Positions 1-7,065 of a DNA stretch of 18,338 bases are shown here, piece after piece; position 1 is the first letter of the stretch, and each line of letters opens with the position of its first letter. The translations under genes and the position numbers were made by a program. Below the pieces are notes generated by a model, which was not told the origin of the DNA, searched no databases, and saw only the letters and a program-made list of their open reading frames with translations. This DNA is from Armatimonadota bacterium. Lineage in GTDB: Bacteria; Armatimonadota; Armatimonadia; Armatimonadales; Armatimonadaceae. Location of the stretch: NCBI GenBank assembly GCA_014381035.1, contig JACMIS010000159.1:1-18338 (forward strand), written 5' to 3'.

Positions 1-2
1 CA

Positions 3-914
3 CTGGACGACTACCTCGCCAAATTCGGGGATCGTTGCCTGGAAGAGTTGAAACTCGAATCCGCCACATTACACGACGACCCGCTGCCACTACTCCGTGC
101 AGTAGCGAACACTGCCGCGCAACCGCCACGCCCCCCACGCGATACGGGACCGGACGCGGACCCGCGCCTTCGTGCCGAACGGGCGGTCGCCGACGCGCTT
201 CGGGGGAAGCCGCTACAACGCGTCCTTTACACCAATGTCCTCGCGAACGCCCGTCGCCATGTCCGCGACCGCGAAAATCTGCGATTCGAACGGACACGGG
301 TGTTCGGGCGCGTTCGTCGCATTTTCCTCGAACTCGGACGCAGGTTCTATGCCCTTGACCTCCTGGACGAACCGCGCGATATTTTCTATCTCGAAGTACA
401 AGAAATCCTCGGGTTTGTTGAGGGGACTGCGACATTCATGAACCTACGGGCACTCGCCCAACTGCGCAAAGTCGATTTCGAACGGTTCCGTGCACTGCCC
501 CCGCCCGCCGACCGTTGCGAAACACGCGGCGTGGTTTCAGTCGGGAACGACTTCACCGGAAAAAGCGCGGCGGACGACGCCGTCGGTGAAGACGGCACCG
601 AGCGACGCGGAATAGCTTGTTGCCCCGGTATCGTGCGCGGTCCGGTGCGCGTGATCACGGACCCACGCGGTGCAACCCTTCCCCCCGGCACTATCCTGGT
701 CGCGGAGCGCACCGATCCTGGCTGGATTCTATTGTTCCCCGCCGCCTCCGCTCTGCTTGTTGAGCGCGGTAGTCTCCTATCGCATTCGGCAATCGTCGCC
801 CGAGAAATGGGCATCCCCGCCATTGTCTCTGTTCCTGGAATCACGCACTGGCTTAAGGACGGCGACATCGTGGAAATGAACGGCACCACTGGCACGGTCC
901 GTCGTATCGGTTAG
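3..914 (+). CDS. PEP synthase-like protein, C-terminal part (5' end cut by window)
   Basis: The reading frame is open from the window edge, so this is the last 303 residues of a larger protein. The first visible residues (LDDYLAKFGDRCLEELKLES) and the stretch with FLELGRRFYALDLLDEPRDIFYL are typical of the linker and central part of PEP/pyruvate-dikinase-like enzymes. The C-terminal approximately 90 residues form the swivelling PEP-utilising (phosphohistidine) domain. GSLLSHSAIVAREMGIP holds the catalytic histidine, whose codon is at 783-785, followed by the usual GD.V.MNGTTG.V ending. In the family this His carries phosphate between an N-terminal ATP-grasp domain and the substrate site; those N-terminal parts lie outside the window. 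An apparent TTG start at 48 is only an internal leucine codon in the same frame. The true substrate (pyruvate or another acceptor, as in antibiotic phosphotransferases) cannot be told from this fragment. Confidence 0.85.
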   Translation: MDDYLAKFGDRCLEELKLESATLHDDPLPLLRAVANTAAQPPRPPRDTGPDADPRLRAERAVADALRGKPLQRVLYTNVLANARRHVRDRENLRFERTRVFGRVRRIFLELGRRFYALDLLDEPRDIFYLEVQEILGFVEGTATFMNLRALAQLRKVDFERFRALPPPADRCETRGVVSVGNDFTGKSAADDAVGEDGTERRGIACCPGIVRGPVRVITDPRGATLPPGTILVAERTDPGWILLFPAASALLVERGSLLSHSAIVAREMGIPAIVSVPGITHWLKDGDIVEMNGTTGTVRRIG

Positions 915-919
915 TCTTC

Positions 920-962
920 TTTTCTTCTTCGTTTGTCCTTGAAGGACAAACGAAGAAGAAAA
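920..962 (+). terminator. 21-bp perfect inverted repeat, likely bidirectional terminator
   Basis: The arms at 920-940 and 942-962 are exact reverse complements around a single base at 941; the practical loop is about TTGAA. The left arm is T/C-rich and the right arm ends in an A-run, so either strand gives a stem followed by or ending in a T-rich tract. It begins 5 bp after the stop of the upstream PEP-synthase-like gene and lies before the GH130 start. Confidence 0.75.
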
Positions 963-998
963 ACAGGAAATAAACGACACCACGCCGAAACGTTTTAT

Positions 999-2099
999 AT
1001 GAGTTATGTATCGCAGGGCGAACCGGGGCTGTTTGTCCGCCATCCTGAGAACCCGATCATCGTTCCCGGTTTGTATCCGTGGCGACAAGCCGCCACGTTC
1101 AACCCCGGTGTACTGCTTGACGATGACGGACGCTTTTATTTGTACGAGCGTGCTGCCGGGCAGTACCGACCGTTCTTCTGCTACATTGGCATGATGGAAT
1201 CGGACGACGGCGTTCACTTCACCCATACCCAGACCGAACCCGTCTTTACCCCGGAAATGGCAGGCAGTGTGTACGGGTCGGTGCAGGACCCGCGCGTCGC
1301 GAAAATGGACGGGCTGTACTACATGACATATGCCTACCGCCCGTATGCGTGGAGTTCGCACCCGACCGGCGTCGGCGTACCCGAGTCGCACGAATCGGAC
1401 TTCCCCGACGCCAACCGCCCCGAATATGACGGTGCCAGCGCGGGATCGTCCAACGTGGTCGGCGGACGCCCCGACAATATGACGCGGACCGGCATCGCGG
1501 TATCCGAGGATCGCGTCTATTGGAAACACCATTCGTGGGTGACACCGGACACGATGGACGACCGTGACGTGATTTTATTTCCCGAGAAGATCAACGGACG
1601 GTACGCCGTGTTGCGACGACCACTTCAGTATGTCGGCGAGCAGTACGGCACAACGGGGCCGTCGATGTGGCTTTCGTATTCGGACGATCTGCACACCTGG
1701 ACCGACGCGGAACTCATCGCCAAAGCGGAATACGAGTGGGAGGACAACCGAATCGGCGGTTCGACGCCACCGATCAAAACGGACGTGGGCTGGCTGACGT
1801 TTTATCACGGCGTTCAGACCGAGGATAAAACCGTCAAGCGCGTCAACTATCGCATGGGTGCGTTGCTACTCGATCTAAACGATCCCACAAAGGTACTCGC
1901 CCGGACAAAGTCGCCGTTGATGGAGCCGACCGCGTATTACGAAAAGTTCGGTTCCTACATTCCGAATGTCATCTTTCCGTCCGCGAACGTCGTCAAGGAC
2001 GGAACGATCTATCTGTATTACGGCGTCTGCGATACGGCGATTGCGCTGGCGACCGCGAAGTTAGACGATGTGCTGGACTTCGTTTTGCGCGGACGTTGA
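999..2099 (+). CDS. glycoside hydrolase family 130 protein (mannoside phosphorylase/hydrolase type)
   Basis: Five-bladed beta-propeller enzyme of 366 residues acting on beta-mannosides or related oligosaccharides; no signal peptide, so cytoplasmic. Family landmarks in order: FNPG (34-37), SVYGSVQDPR (90-99) with Asp97 as the expected catalytic acid, RDVILFPEKI (189-198), GGSTPPIKTDVGWLTFYHG (253-271), PNVIFP (322-327) and YYGVCDTAIALATAKLDD (340-357). I chose ATG 999 because the protein there aligns with family N-termini; a longer in-frame reading from TTG 933 would start inside the terminator hairpin and add a basic, unlikely tail. No good Shine-Dalgarno is visible (CAGGAAA at 964-970 is about 28 bp away). 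The segment 111-165 looks longer than usual. LRRP (205-208) replaces the LHRP often seen in phosphorylases, so the choice between phosphorolysis and hydrolysis is open. Confidence 0.85.
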   Translation: MSYVSQGEPGLFVRHPENPIIVPGLYPWRQAATFNPGVLLDDDGRFYLYERAAGQYRPFFCYIGMMESDDGVHFTHTQTEPVFTPEMAGSVYGSVQDPRVAKMDGLYYMTYAYRPYAWSSHPTGVGVPESHESDFPDANRPEYDGASAGSSNVVGGRPDNMTRTGIAVSEDRVYWKHHSWVTPDTMDDRDVILFPEKINGRYAVLRRPLQYVGEQYGTTGPSMWLSYSDDLHTWTDAELIAKAEYEWEDNRIGGSTPPIKTDVGWLTFYHGVQTEDKTVKRVNYRMGALLLDLNDPTKVLARTKSPLMEPTAYYEKFGSYIPNVIFPSANVVKDGTIYLYYGVCDTAIALATAKLDDVLDFVLRGR

Positions 2100-2109
2100 C
2101 TCCGGCGGA

Positions 2110-2118
2110 TGATATAAT
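2110..2118 (+). promoter_or_regulatory. extended -10 promoter for dus
   Basis: TGATATAAT is an exact match to the extended -10 consensus TGnTATAAT. No convincing -35 lies 16-18 bp upstream, as is usual for extended -10 promoters. Transcription would begin around 2125-2127, at or within two bases of the dus ATG (2127), giving an almost or fully leaderless mRNA. No Shine-Dalgarno precedes that ATG, which agrees. Confidence 0.65.
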
Positions 2119-2126
2119 ATGCGGCT

Positions 2127-3164
2127 ATGCGTATCGGAAATCTTGACATTTGGCCCAATATCGTCCTCGCCCCGATGGCGGGGATCACTTCGCACCCGTT
2201 CCGCACCCTGTGCAAAAAGCACGGACGGGTTGGGCTTGTCGTCACCGAGTTGATTTCGAGCCACGCGATCCATTACCGCAATCAGCGGACCTGGGGCATG
2301 TTCGACTGGACGGACGAGGAACGACCGGCGTTCTGCCAATTGTTCGGCGGCGATCCGGCGACGATGGCGGAAGCGGCGCAGGTGGTGGTCGAAAACGGCG
2401 CGGACGGCGTGGACATCAACATGGGGTGCTGGGTGCCGAAGGTCGCCAAGACAGGCGCGGGTGCGGCACTGCTCAAAGATCTGTGTCAGGCGGAAGCGGT
2501 GGTCAAAGCCGTGGTGGACGCGGTCGGCGATACGGTCCCCGTGACGGTGAAAGTACGTTCCGGTTGGGATTCCAAAGACGTGACTGCGATTCGCTTCGCC
2601 AAAGCCGCGGCGAACGCTGGAGTCAAGGCGATCACGGTTCACGCCCGGTTTGCGTCGCAGGGCTTTTCCGGCACGGCGGACTGGAGCATCATCGGGCAGG
2701 TCAAAGAAGCGGTGAACGGGATCATCCCCGTCATTGGCAATGGCGACATCGAGACGCCGCAGGATGCGAAGCGCATGATCGCCGAAACGGATTGTGACGC
2801 GGTGATGATCGGACGCGCCGCCATGGGGAATCCGTGGCTTCTGGCGCGGATCGGGTTGTATCTGGAAACCGGCGTTTTGTCTCCCGAACCGGACTGCTTC
2901 GAGCGGATCGCTGTCGCCCGGGAACACGCGCACTTGCAGGTCGCCCAGCAGGGCGAGGACATCGGCTGCCGCGAGTTGCGAGGGTTGCTTTCGCATTATT
3001 TCAAGGGGATCCCGGGTGCCCCGCGCATACGCGAGTCGCTGACGAAAATCAAAACGCTCTCCGACATCGAGGCGATTCTGGATGACGCGCATAAGCGATT
3101 TACGATCCGAGAGGAACTGTCAAACGACGACGTGAGTGCAGAACGCGTGTTGGCGGGGGTGTAG
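2127..3164 (+). CDS. dus: tRNA-dihydrouridine synthase
   Basis: FMN-dependent TIM-barrel enzyme that reduces uridine to dihydrouridine in the tRNA D-loop using NAD(P)H. The 345-residue length is normal. Visible motifs: LAPMAGITSHPFR (14-26) at the flavin site, QLFGG (71-75), DINMGC (96-101) with catalytic Cys101, VKVRSGWD (141-148), VHARF (171-175), PVIGNGDI (201-208) and MIGRAAMGNPWL (227-238), which together bind FMN phosphate and shape the active site. The residue after the catalytic Cys is Trp102, where most Dus proteins have Pro (GCP). The start is fixed by the conserved N-terminus and by the promoter immediately upstream. It is convergent with the ligase gene that ends 15 bp downstream. 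The sub-family (DusA, B or C) is not certain; the overall form resembles DusB-type bacterial enzymes. Confidence 0.93.
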   Translation: MRIGNLDIWPNIVLAPMAGITSHPFRTLCKKHGRVGLVVTELISSHAIHYRNQRTWGMFDWTDEERPAFCQLFGGDPATMAEAAQVVVENGADGVDINMGCWVPKVAKTGAGAALLKDLCQAEAVVKAVVDAVGDTVPVTVKVRSGWDSKDVTAIRFAKAAANAGVKAITVHARFASQGFSGTADWSIIGQVKEAVNGIIPVIGNGDIETPQDAKRMIAETDCDAVMIGRAAMGNPWLLARIGLYLETGVLSPEPDCFERIAVAREHAHLQVAQQGEDIGCRELRGLLSHYFKGIPGAPRIRESLTKIKTLSDIEAILDDAHKRFTIREELSNDDVSAERVLAGV

Positions 3165-3169
3165 CCCCC
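3155..3169 (+). terminator. short GC hairpin at convergent gene ends
   Basis: GGGGG (3155-3159) and CCCCC (3165-3169) flank TGTAG, which contains the dus stop codon. There is no T-run on either side. It lies between two convergent genes only 15 bp apart and could end transcription from either side, but the stem is short, so the call is weak. Confidence 0.3.
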
Positions 3170-3179
3170 TCTGCCCGTC

Positions 3180-4739
3180 TTATCCTGCGCGATCTAAACG
3201 CCGATGCAACGCGGGGTAGTCAATCTTGGCGTTGTGCCGCTTGTCCACGGGCAGGGCATCCCAAACCCGCACTTCGTCCAGCATCGCCCAGTGGAGCGCG
3301 GTTTTGAGGGCGTCCGTATTGATATTTCTCCCCTCGACAAGAAGCAATCGTCGGTTTTTATGCGATACCACAGCGACGCGCCGTACCGTGGGGTCGCGGC
3401 GGGCAGCGCACTCTGCCGCGAACGGGTAAAGAATCCCCCGGTCGTCCTCGATCCGCGCTCCGCACCGCCCCAATAGCCACAGTCGCCCGGTAGCATCCAG
3501 GTATCCGCTATCGCCGGTCCGGTGCCATACCGCATCCCCGACGCGGAATTTGGTTTCGGCGTCCCCCTGTCCATCCAGATACCCCGGCAGAACGTGGTCA
3601 CCGCTGACCACGACCTCACCCGGTTGATCGGCAGACAGGCAACGATGGTCGAAATCCGTGTGGGTGAACGGTCCGAGCGGCGTCCCGAAGGCGTCCGGGA
3701 GGATGCGTAGCGAAATGTCGGGGACGGGTTGTCCGGCGAGTAGCCCTTTCCCAGATCCCATGGCGGCAATATCGTCCTCGCTCATCTCCGAACGCGCGAT
3801 GTGCGCGATAGGTTCCGCCTCTGTCGAGCCATAGACAGCAACGATTTCCGAGCCAAGCTCGGTTGCCGTGGTCAAGTTGTCGAGCAATTCGGGAAAAACG
3901 GGGGCACCTCCCGTATATATTTGTCGAAGGGACGGAAACGGTTCGCCGTCTTCTAGCAGTCGCTCGAAAAAGGCGGGGGAAGCCGCGGCACGCGTCGGCT
4001 TTAACCGCCGTATCTGCGCCCGAATCGGCGGAATCTTGACGGCACCGGGGCGACGTAAATCTCCGGTAGGAATCACGCTCGTCACCCCCGACGCGAGGTT
4101 TGCCAGCGCGAAGATCGGGAGTGTCGTCAAATCTACTTCGCCGGGTTGCAGATGGAGGCTGGCTGCGAGGGAGCGGTGCTGGGCGGCAAGCAGACCGTGT
4201 GTCCGTACTGTTGCTTTGGGCTGTCCCGTAGACCCACTGGTAAAAGTCAGAAGAGCAGGTGTGTTCTCGTCGGCGGGAGCAATCGGGGTACGCGGCGTGG
4301 GGCGGAATTGTGCCCATCCTATCGCGAAGGGGACCGGAAGCCCGCCCACAGACAGTTTGATCGGAATGCGGCGCAGGGCGGGCGACACGAAGCGGAGCAA
4401 ATGCGCCTTGATGGTGCCGATGAACGCATCGGGGGGGCGCAGAGCGCAACAAGCTTCGATGTGCGCTGTGCCTGCGGACGGGTCGAGGAACATTGCGACG
4501 ACGCCGAGTCGAAAAAGTGCGACCAGCACGACATACAATTCTATGGACATCGGTACCAGGATCAGTGCGGTCTGCCCGCAACGCAAGCCGCGTTCGTGAA
4601 GAAACTCCGCGAGCCGTCCCGAACGATCGTCGAGCTGCTCGAACGTTAAAATAACATCGTGCTCGCCGCCCGTAGCGATCAGTGCGGCAGCATCGGGGCG
4701 GGCGTTGACCTGACCGAGCAATAGTGTGGCGGTATTCAT
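3180..4739 (-). CDS. OleC-like AMP-forming adenylating enzyme (fatty acyl/beta-hydroxyacid ligase family)
   Basis: Member of the ANL adenylating superfamily, 519 residues. P-loop FTSGSTGQPKA (166-176), VYGSTEAEP (302-310), HRTGDSGYLD (406-415) and the C-terminal catalytic lysine in RHNAKIDY (501-508, Lys505) are all present, so the enzyme looks active. LPIFALANLASGVTSVIP (207-224), the WLLGR...GILYPFAAE region and the DKRHNAK ending resemble OleC, the beta-lactone synthetase of olefin biosynthesis, and its close acyl-ligase relatives more than ordinary acyl-CoA synthetases. OleA, OleB and OleD are not nearby, so an olefin role is not supported; acyl activation for a lipid is more likely (inference). 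The ATG at 4739 overlaps the stop of the GNAT gene by 4 bp (ATGA). An upstream extension to 4913 would run deep into that gene and lacks family similarity. Last gene of the four-gene operon. Confidence 0.85.
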   Translation of the reverse strand: MNTATLLLGQVNARPDAAALIATGGEHDVILTFEQLDDRSGRLAEFLHERGLRCGQTALILVPMSIELYVVLVALFRLGVVAMFLDPSAGTAHIEACCALRPPDAFIGTIKAHLLRFVSPALRRIPIKLSVGGLPVPFAIGWAQFRPTPRTPIAPADENTPALLTFTSGSTGQPKATVRTHGLLAAQHRSLAASLHLQPGEVDLTTLPIFALANLASGVTSVIPTGDLRRPGAVKIPPIRAQIRRLKPTRAAASPAFFERLLEDGEPFPSLRQIYTGGAPVFPELLDNLTTATELGSEIVAVYGSTEAEPIAHIARSEMSEDDIAAMGSGKGLLAGQPVPDISLRILPDAFGTPLGPFTHTDFDHRCLSADQPGEVVVSGDHVLPGYLDGQGDAETKFRVGDAVWHRTGDSGYLDATGRLWLLGRCGARIEDDRGILYPFAAECAARRDPTVRRVAVVSHKNRRLLLVEGRNINTDALKTALHWAMLDEVRVWDALPVDKRHNAKIDYPALHRRLDRAG

Positions 4740-5713
4740 AACGTCCGCTCGTATAGCGTATACTGCCGCAGGGAATGCGCTCCGCCGTAGACCACGCTGA
4801 GATTCCGCGATGCGTTGCTGTCGTGCATCAGGGCATGGATGGCGCGAGTAAATCCGGCGTCGCGTGCCGCCGCCTGGCAGCGATCCAGCAGAAGCATCCC
4901 CAAACCCGCCCATCCCCGACCCGGCAGGACCGCGACCGTTTTTACAATGATCGTGCGTGGCGTCTCGCCCCGCTTCGCTTCCTCCAGGTCGGGAAGCGCG
5001 AACAGAAAGCCGACCAACTCACCGCTTGCCGTTTCCGCCATCGCAGTGAGTTCGGGGCGCAAATACGGCACGACTTTCTGATAGGAACCGATGAATTCCG
5101 CCTCGGGCAACGGCGTATAGAGAAAATTGTCGCGAAAACTGACGCAGGAAAGGTTATAGATCTGGCGCAGTTCGCTGTCCAGACGTGTCACATCGAATGG
5201 TCGAAGTATCACCCTCGCCGCCGCGATCCGGGCTGCGACGCGTTCCGCACGGTTGTCGCGGTGCATCATGTCCTCGGTGACACGGGACGAATACGTCGCG
5301 AGTGGGGCGAATCCGGCGGCATGGAACTGTGCCGGGTAGGTGGCGGGATTCGTCGGTTCCAGAAAGAACGGCGGTTCGCCGGGATAGGAATCATCGCCGT
5401 TGCCAGTTACGAAACGGTAACGCCGCCAGGTATTGCCGTCCATCGGTCCGATAACGCGCGTACAATCCTGGCTTCCAAACACTCGAAAAGCGTGCTCAAG
5501 CATAAGGCTGGCGGCATCGTCGTGCGTGGCCTCATACTGACCGATAAAACCGGCTCGTGCATCGGTCAGTTGAGGAATATTGCCCGTCCACCAGAGAGCG
5601 CAACGAGCAACTATGGTCCCGTTCTCGGTGGCGACGACCGCCGCGTCAGCATCAGGTAGCACCGGAAACGGCGCGTCGATAGCGGGATTCGGGTAGACCG
5701 TGATGGTTACCAT
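4736..5713 (-). CDS. GNAT-family acyltransferase with two GNAT-like lobes
   Basis: 325 residues, about twice a single GNAT domain. The N-terminal lobe (about 25-145) contains IARCALWWTG-like beta strands with GFIGQYEA (55-62), IGPMDGNTWRRYRF (88-101) and PFFLEP (115-120), a pattern seen in two-domain bacterial N-acyltransferases. The C-terminal lobe (about 165-315) has the acyl-CoA pyrophosphate loop GRGWAGLGMLL (265-275), preceded by VKTVAVLP and followed by an IHALMHDSNASRNLS segment typical of GNAT motif B. The start ATG at 5713 has a strong Shine-Dalgarno AAAGGAG (5721-5727, minus strand). The gene overlaps the preceding membrane protein gene by 7 bp and the following ligase gene by 4 bp. 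The family transfers acyl groups from CoA or ACP to amines; the substrate is unknown. The operon suggests an amino-lipid or its precursor (inference). Confidence 0.8.
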   Translation of the reverse strand: MVTITVYPNPAIDAPFPVLPDADAAVVATENGTIVARCALWWTGNIPQLTDARAGFIGQYEATHDDAASLMLEHAFRVFGSQDCTRVIGPMDGNTWRRYRFVTGNGDDSYPGEPPFFLEPTNPATYPAQFHAAGFAPLATYSSRVTEDMMHRDNRAERVAARIAAARVILRPFDVTRLDSELRQIYNLSCVSFRDNFLYTPLPEAEFIGSYQKVVPYLRPELTAMAETASGELVGFLFALPDLEEAKRGETPRTIIVKTVAVLPGRGWAGLGMLLLDRCQAAARDAGFTRAIHALMHDSNASRNLSVVYGGAHSLRQYTLYERTL

Positions 5714-7065
5714 GGAATAACTCCTTTCATCGTCAGTGCCGAACCAGCGGCGACGCCTGCTTGAAGAATCCAGCGGCGATATTTCGGGCGGTTGTCTCCC
5801 GGAACCACACCGGCGATACGTGCTCCGACGATTCCGAACGCGATTCCGATGGGAGCAAGCACCAGCAATGTCACCAGGGAAGGGCGATTGTCGTGCCCGA
5901 CAAGGAAATAATACGGTAAAAGCATCAGAACCATACTTTTTATGACGGCGATAGCAGGAGCCAACCTTCCCTCACTGCTACTAAAACGCTCCTGAAGTCG
6001 GATCACCCCGATGATCGCGAGATGCGTTGCGAAGGAGATGGTGTACGGTAACAAAAAGTCGGGACGGTTGTTCGCGGCGGCGAGAAATAGCCAGCCGATC
6101 CCGACGCCGGTCGCCCGGAGCACATCGTGAATGTCGTGTGTCCGGCTGGACCCATCCCTATTTTCACGGGGGAAAAACAAGGCGTAGGTCGAAAAAAGAG
6201 TAATCGGTGCGACCATCCACTGCCATCCGCCGAGTGCCCACGCAAGGAATGCGATCAGTGCCGCTCCCAGCACGGCACCACTATTCAACGTGGTTTGCCG
6301 CCGATACAGCACGGCGAACGCGACCAGTGCCAGCGTCACGCCCAGTCGGACGCTTAAATCGAGCACACTCAGTGGGAGGAACGAACGCAACAGCAGAAAC
6401 GCGCCGAGCGGGATGAACAGGTTGTCGAGTCCGCGCCATGCGACCGCCTCGATCAGCATCAGTAGCAGACCGAGAATCAAACCGATTAACAAGGATTCGG
6501 CACGCCCCGTATTGGTGGCAAGTAGCAACGGTACGTGCGCGCTCAAGAAGGCGACCAGAAGAAATGCCAGCGATCCTTCCAGGCTTTTCGTACCCTCGCC
6601 GGTCTCGAATTTGAGTGATCCGTAGCGGACGCCGATCAACGCGGCGACCGCGTCCCCGAGGGCGAGTAGTAACACCGGAATAACAAACGTTACCGTGTTG
6701 CCGTTGGCAAGATAAAAAAGCGCGGCGACAGCGACCGGGAAATAGATTTCGCCCAATGAGTCGCGTGATACTCCGTCCAGGACTCCGCCGAATCGCTTCC
6801 GTAATGCCGATGATCGTCGCAGGGCATACAGTGAAACGGAAGCGAGTACGCCGAGAGTGACAACCGCCCACACTGCTGTGCTGAAAAGCCACGGAAAAGT
6901 CAGGGTCACGAGTCCCATTCCTATGTGAAGCAGTTTGCGGGTCAGTTCGGGGTGGAGGTCGCGTCGGTGCCGTAGCACCCGTAAACCGAGCATTAGTCCC
7001 CCCAAAACGACAAGGACAAGTAGCATTCCCGGAATCGGGGGTAGGAGCGGTTCGGCGACGTTCAT
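5707..7065 (-). CDS. polytopic phytol/dolichol kinase-like protein with extra C-terminal membrane half
   Basis: 452 residues and very hydrophobic, with roughly 10-13 membrane segments. The N-terminal half (about 10-255) carries the features of CTP-dependent polyprenol kinases (VTE5 phytol kinase, Sec59 dolichol kinase) and the related phosphatidate cytidylyltransferases: ELTRKLLHIGMGLVTLTFPW (40-59), GDAVAALIGVRYG (137-149), GTKSLEGSLAFLL (158-170) and DNLFIPL (214-220). Kinases of this type are usually about 200-300 residues, so 260-452 is an added domain. Its opening TLNSGAVLGAALIAFLAWALGG (259-280) resembles DUF92/TMEM19 proteins, the VTE6 phytyl-phosphate kinase family, but I cannot find that family's DT.ASE-type signature; THLAIIGV (348-355) lies about where I would expect it. 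The ATG overlaps the stop of the BtaA-like gene (TAATG). The expected activity is phosphorylation of a lipid alcohol at the membrane. Confidence 0.75.
   Translation of the reverse strand: MNVAEPLLPPIPGMLLVLVVLGGLMLGLRVLRHRRDLHPELTRKLLHIGMGLVTLTFPWLFSTAVWAVVTLGVLASVSLYALRRSSALRKRFGGVLDGVSRDSLGEIYFPVAVAALFYLANGNTVTFVIPVLLLALGDAVAALIGVRYGSLKFETGEGTKSLEGSLAFLLVAFLSAHVPLLLATNTGRAESLLIGLILGLLLMLIEAVAWRGLDNLFIPLGAFLLLRSFLPLSVLDLSVRLGVTLALVAFAVLYRRQTTLNSGAVLGAALIAFLAWALGGWQWMVAPITLFSTYALFFPRENRDGSSRTHDIHDVLRATGVGIGWLFLAAANNRPDFLLPYTISFATHLAIIGVIRLQERFSSSEGRLAPAIAVIKSMVLMLLPYYFLVGHDNRPSLVTLLVLAPIGIAFGIVGARIAGVVPGDNRPKYRRWILQAGVAAGSALTMKGVIPW

Noticed and set aside
933..998. N-terminal extension of the GH130 protein from TTG 933.
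   Set aside because: It starts inside the perfect inverted repeat and gives a basic, unlikely tail; family N-termini match ATG 999.
2061..3092. A 343-codon open frame on the minus strand opposite dus.
   Set aside because: It lies wholly across dus, which has complete family motifs. The antisense product is rich in Arg/His/Asp, as expected from GC-rich codon use in the opposite frame, and has no family features.
4740..4913. N-terminal extension of the OleC-like ligase to 4913.
   Set aside because: It would overlap 174 bp more of the GNAT gene and has a Gly/Arg-rich composition unlike the family; ATG 4739 overlaps the upstream stop in the usual ATGA manner.
4775..5659. Plus-strand open frame of 294 codons opposite the GNAT gene.
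   Set aside because: It is a shadow of the minus-strand GNAT gene, with no ribosome-binding site and a composition rich in Arg/His/Gly.
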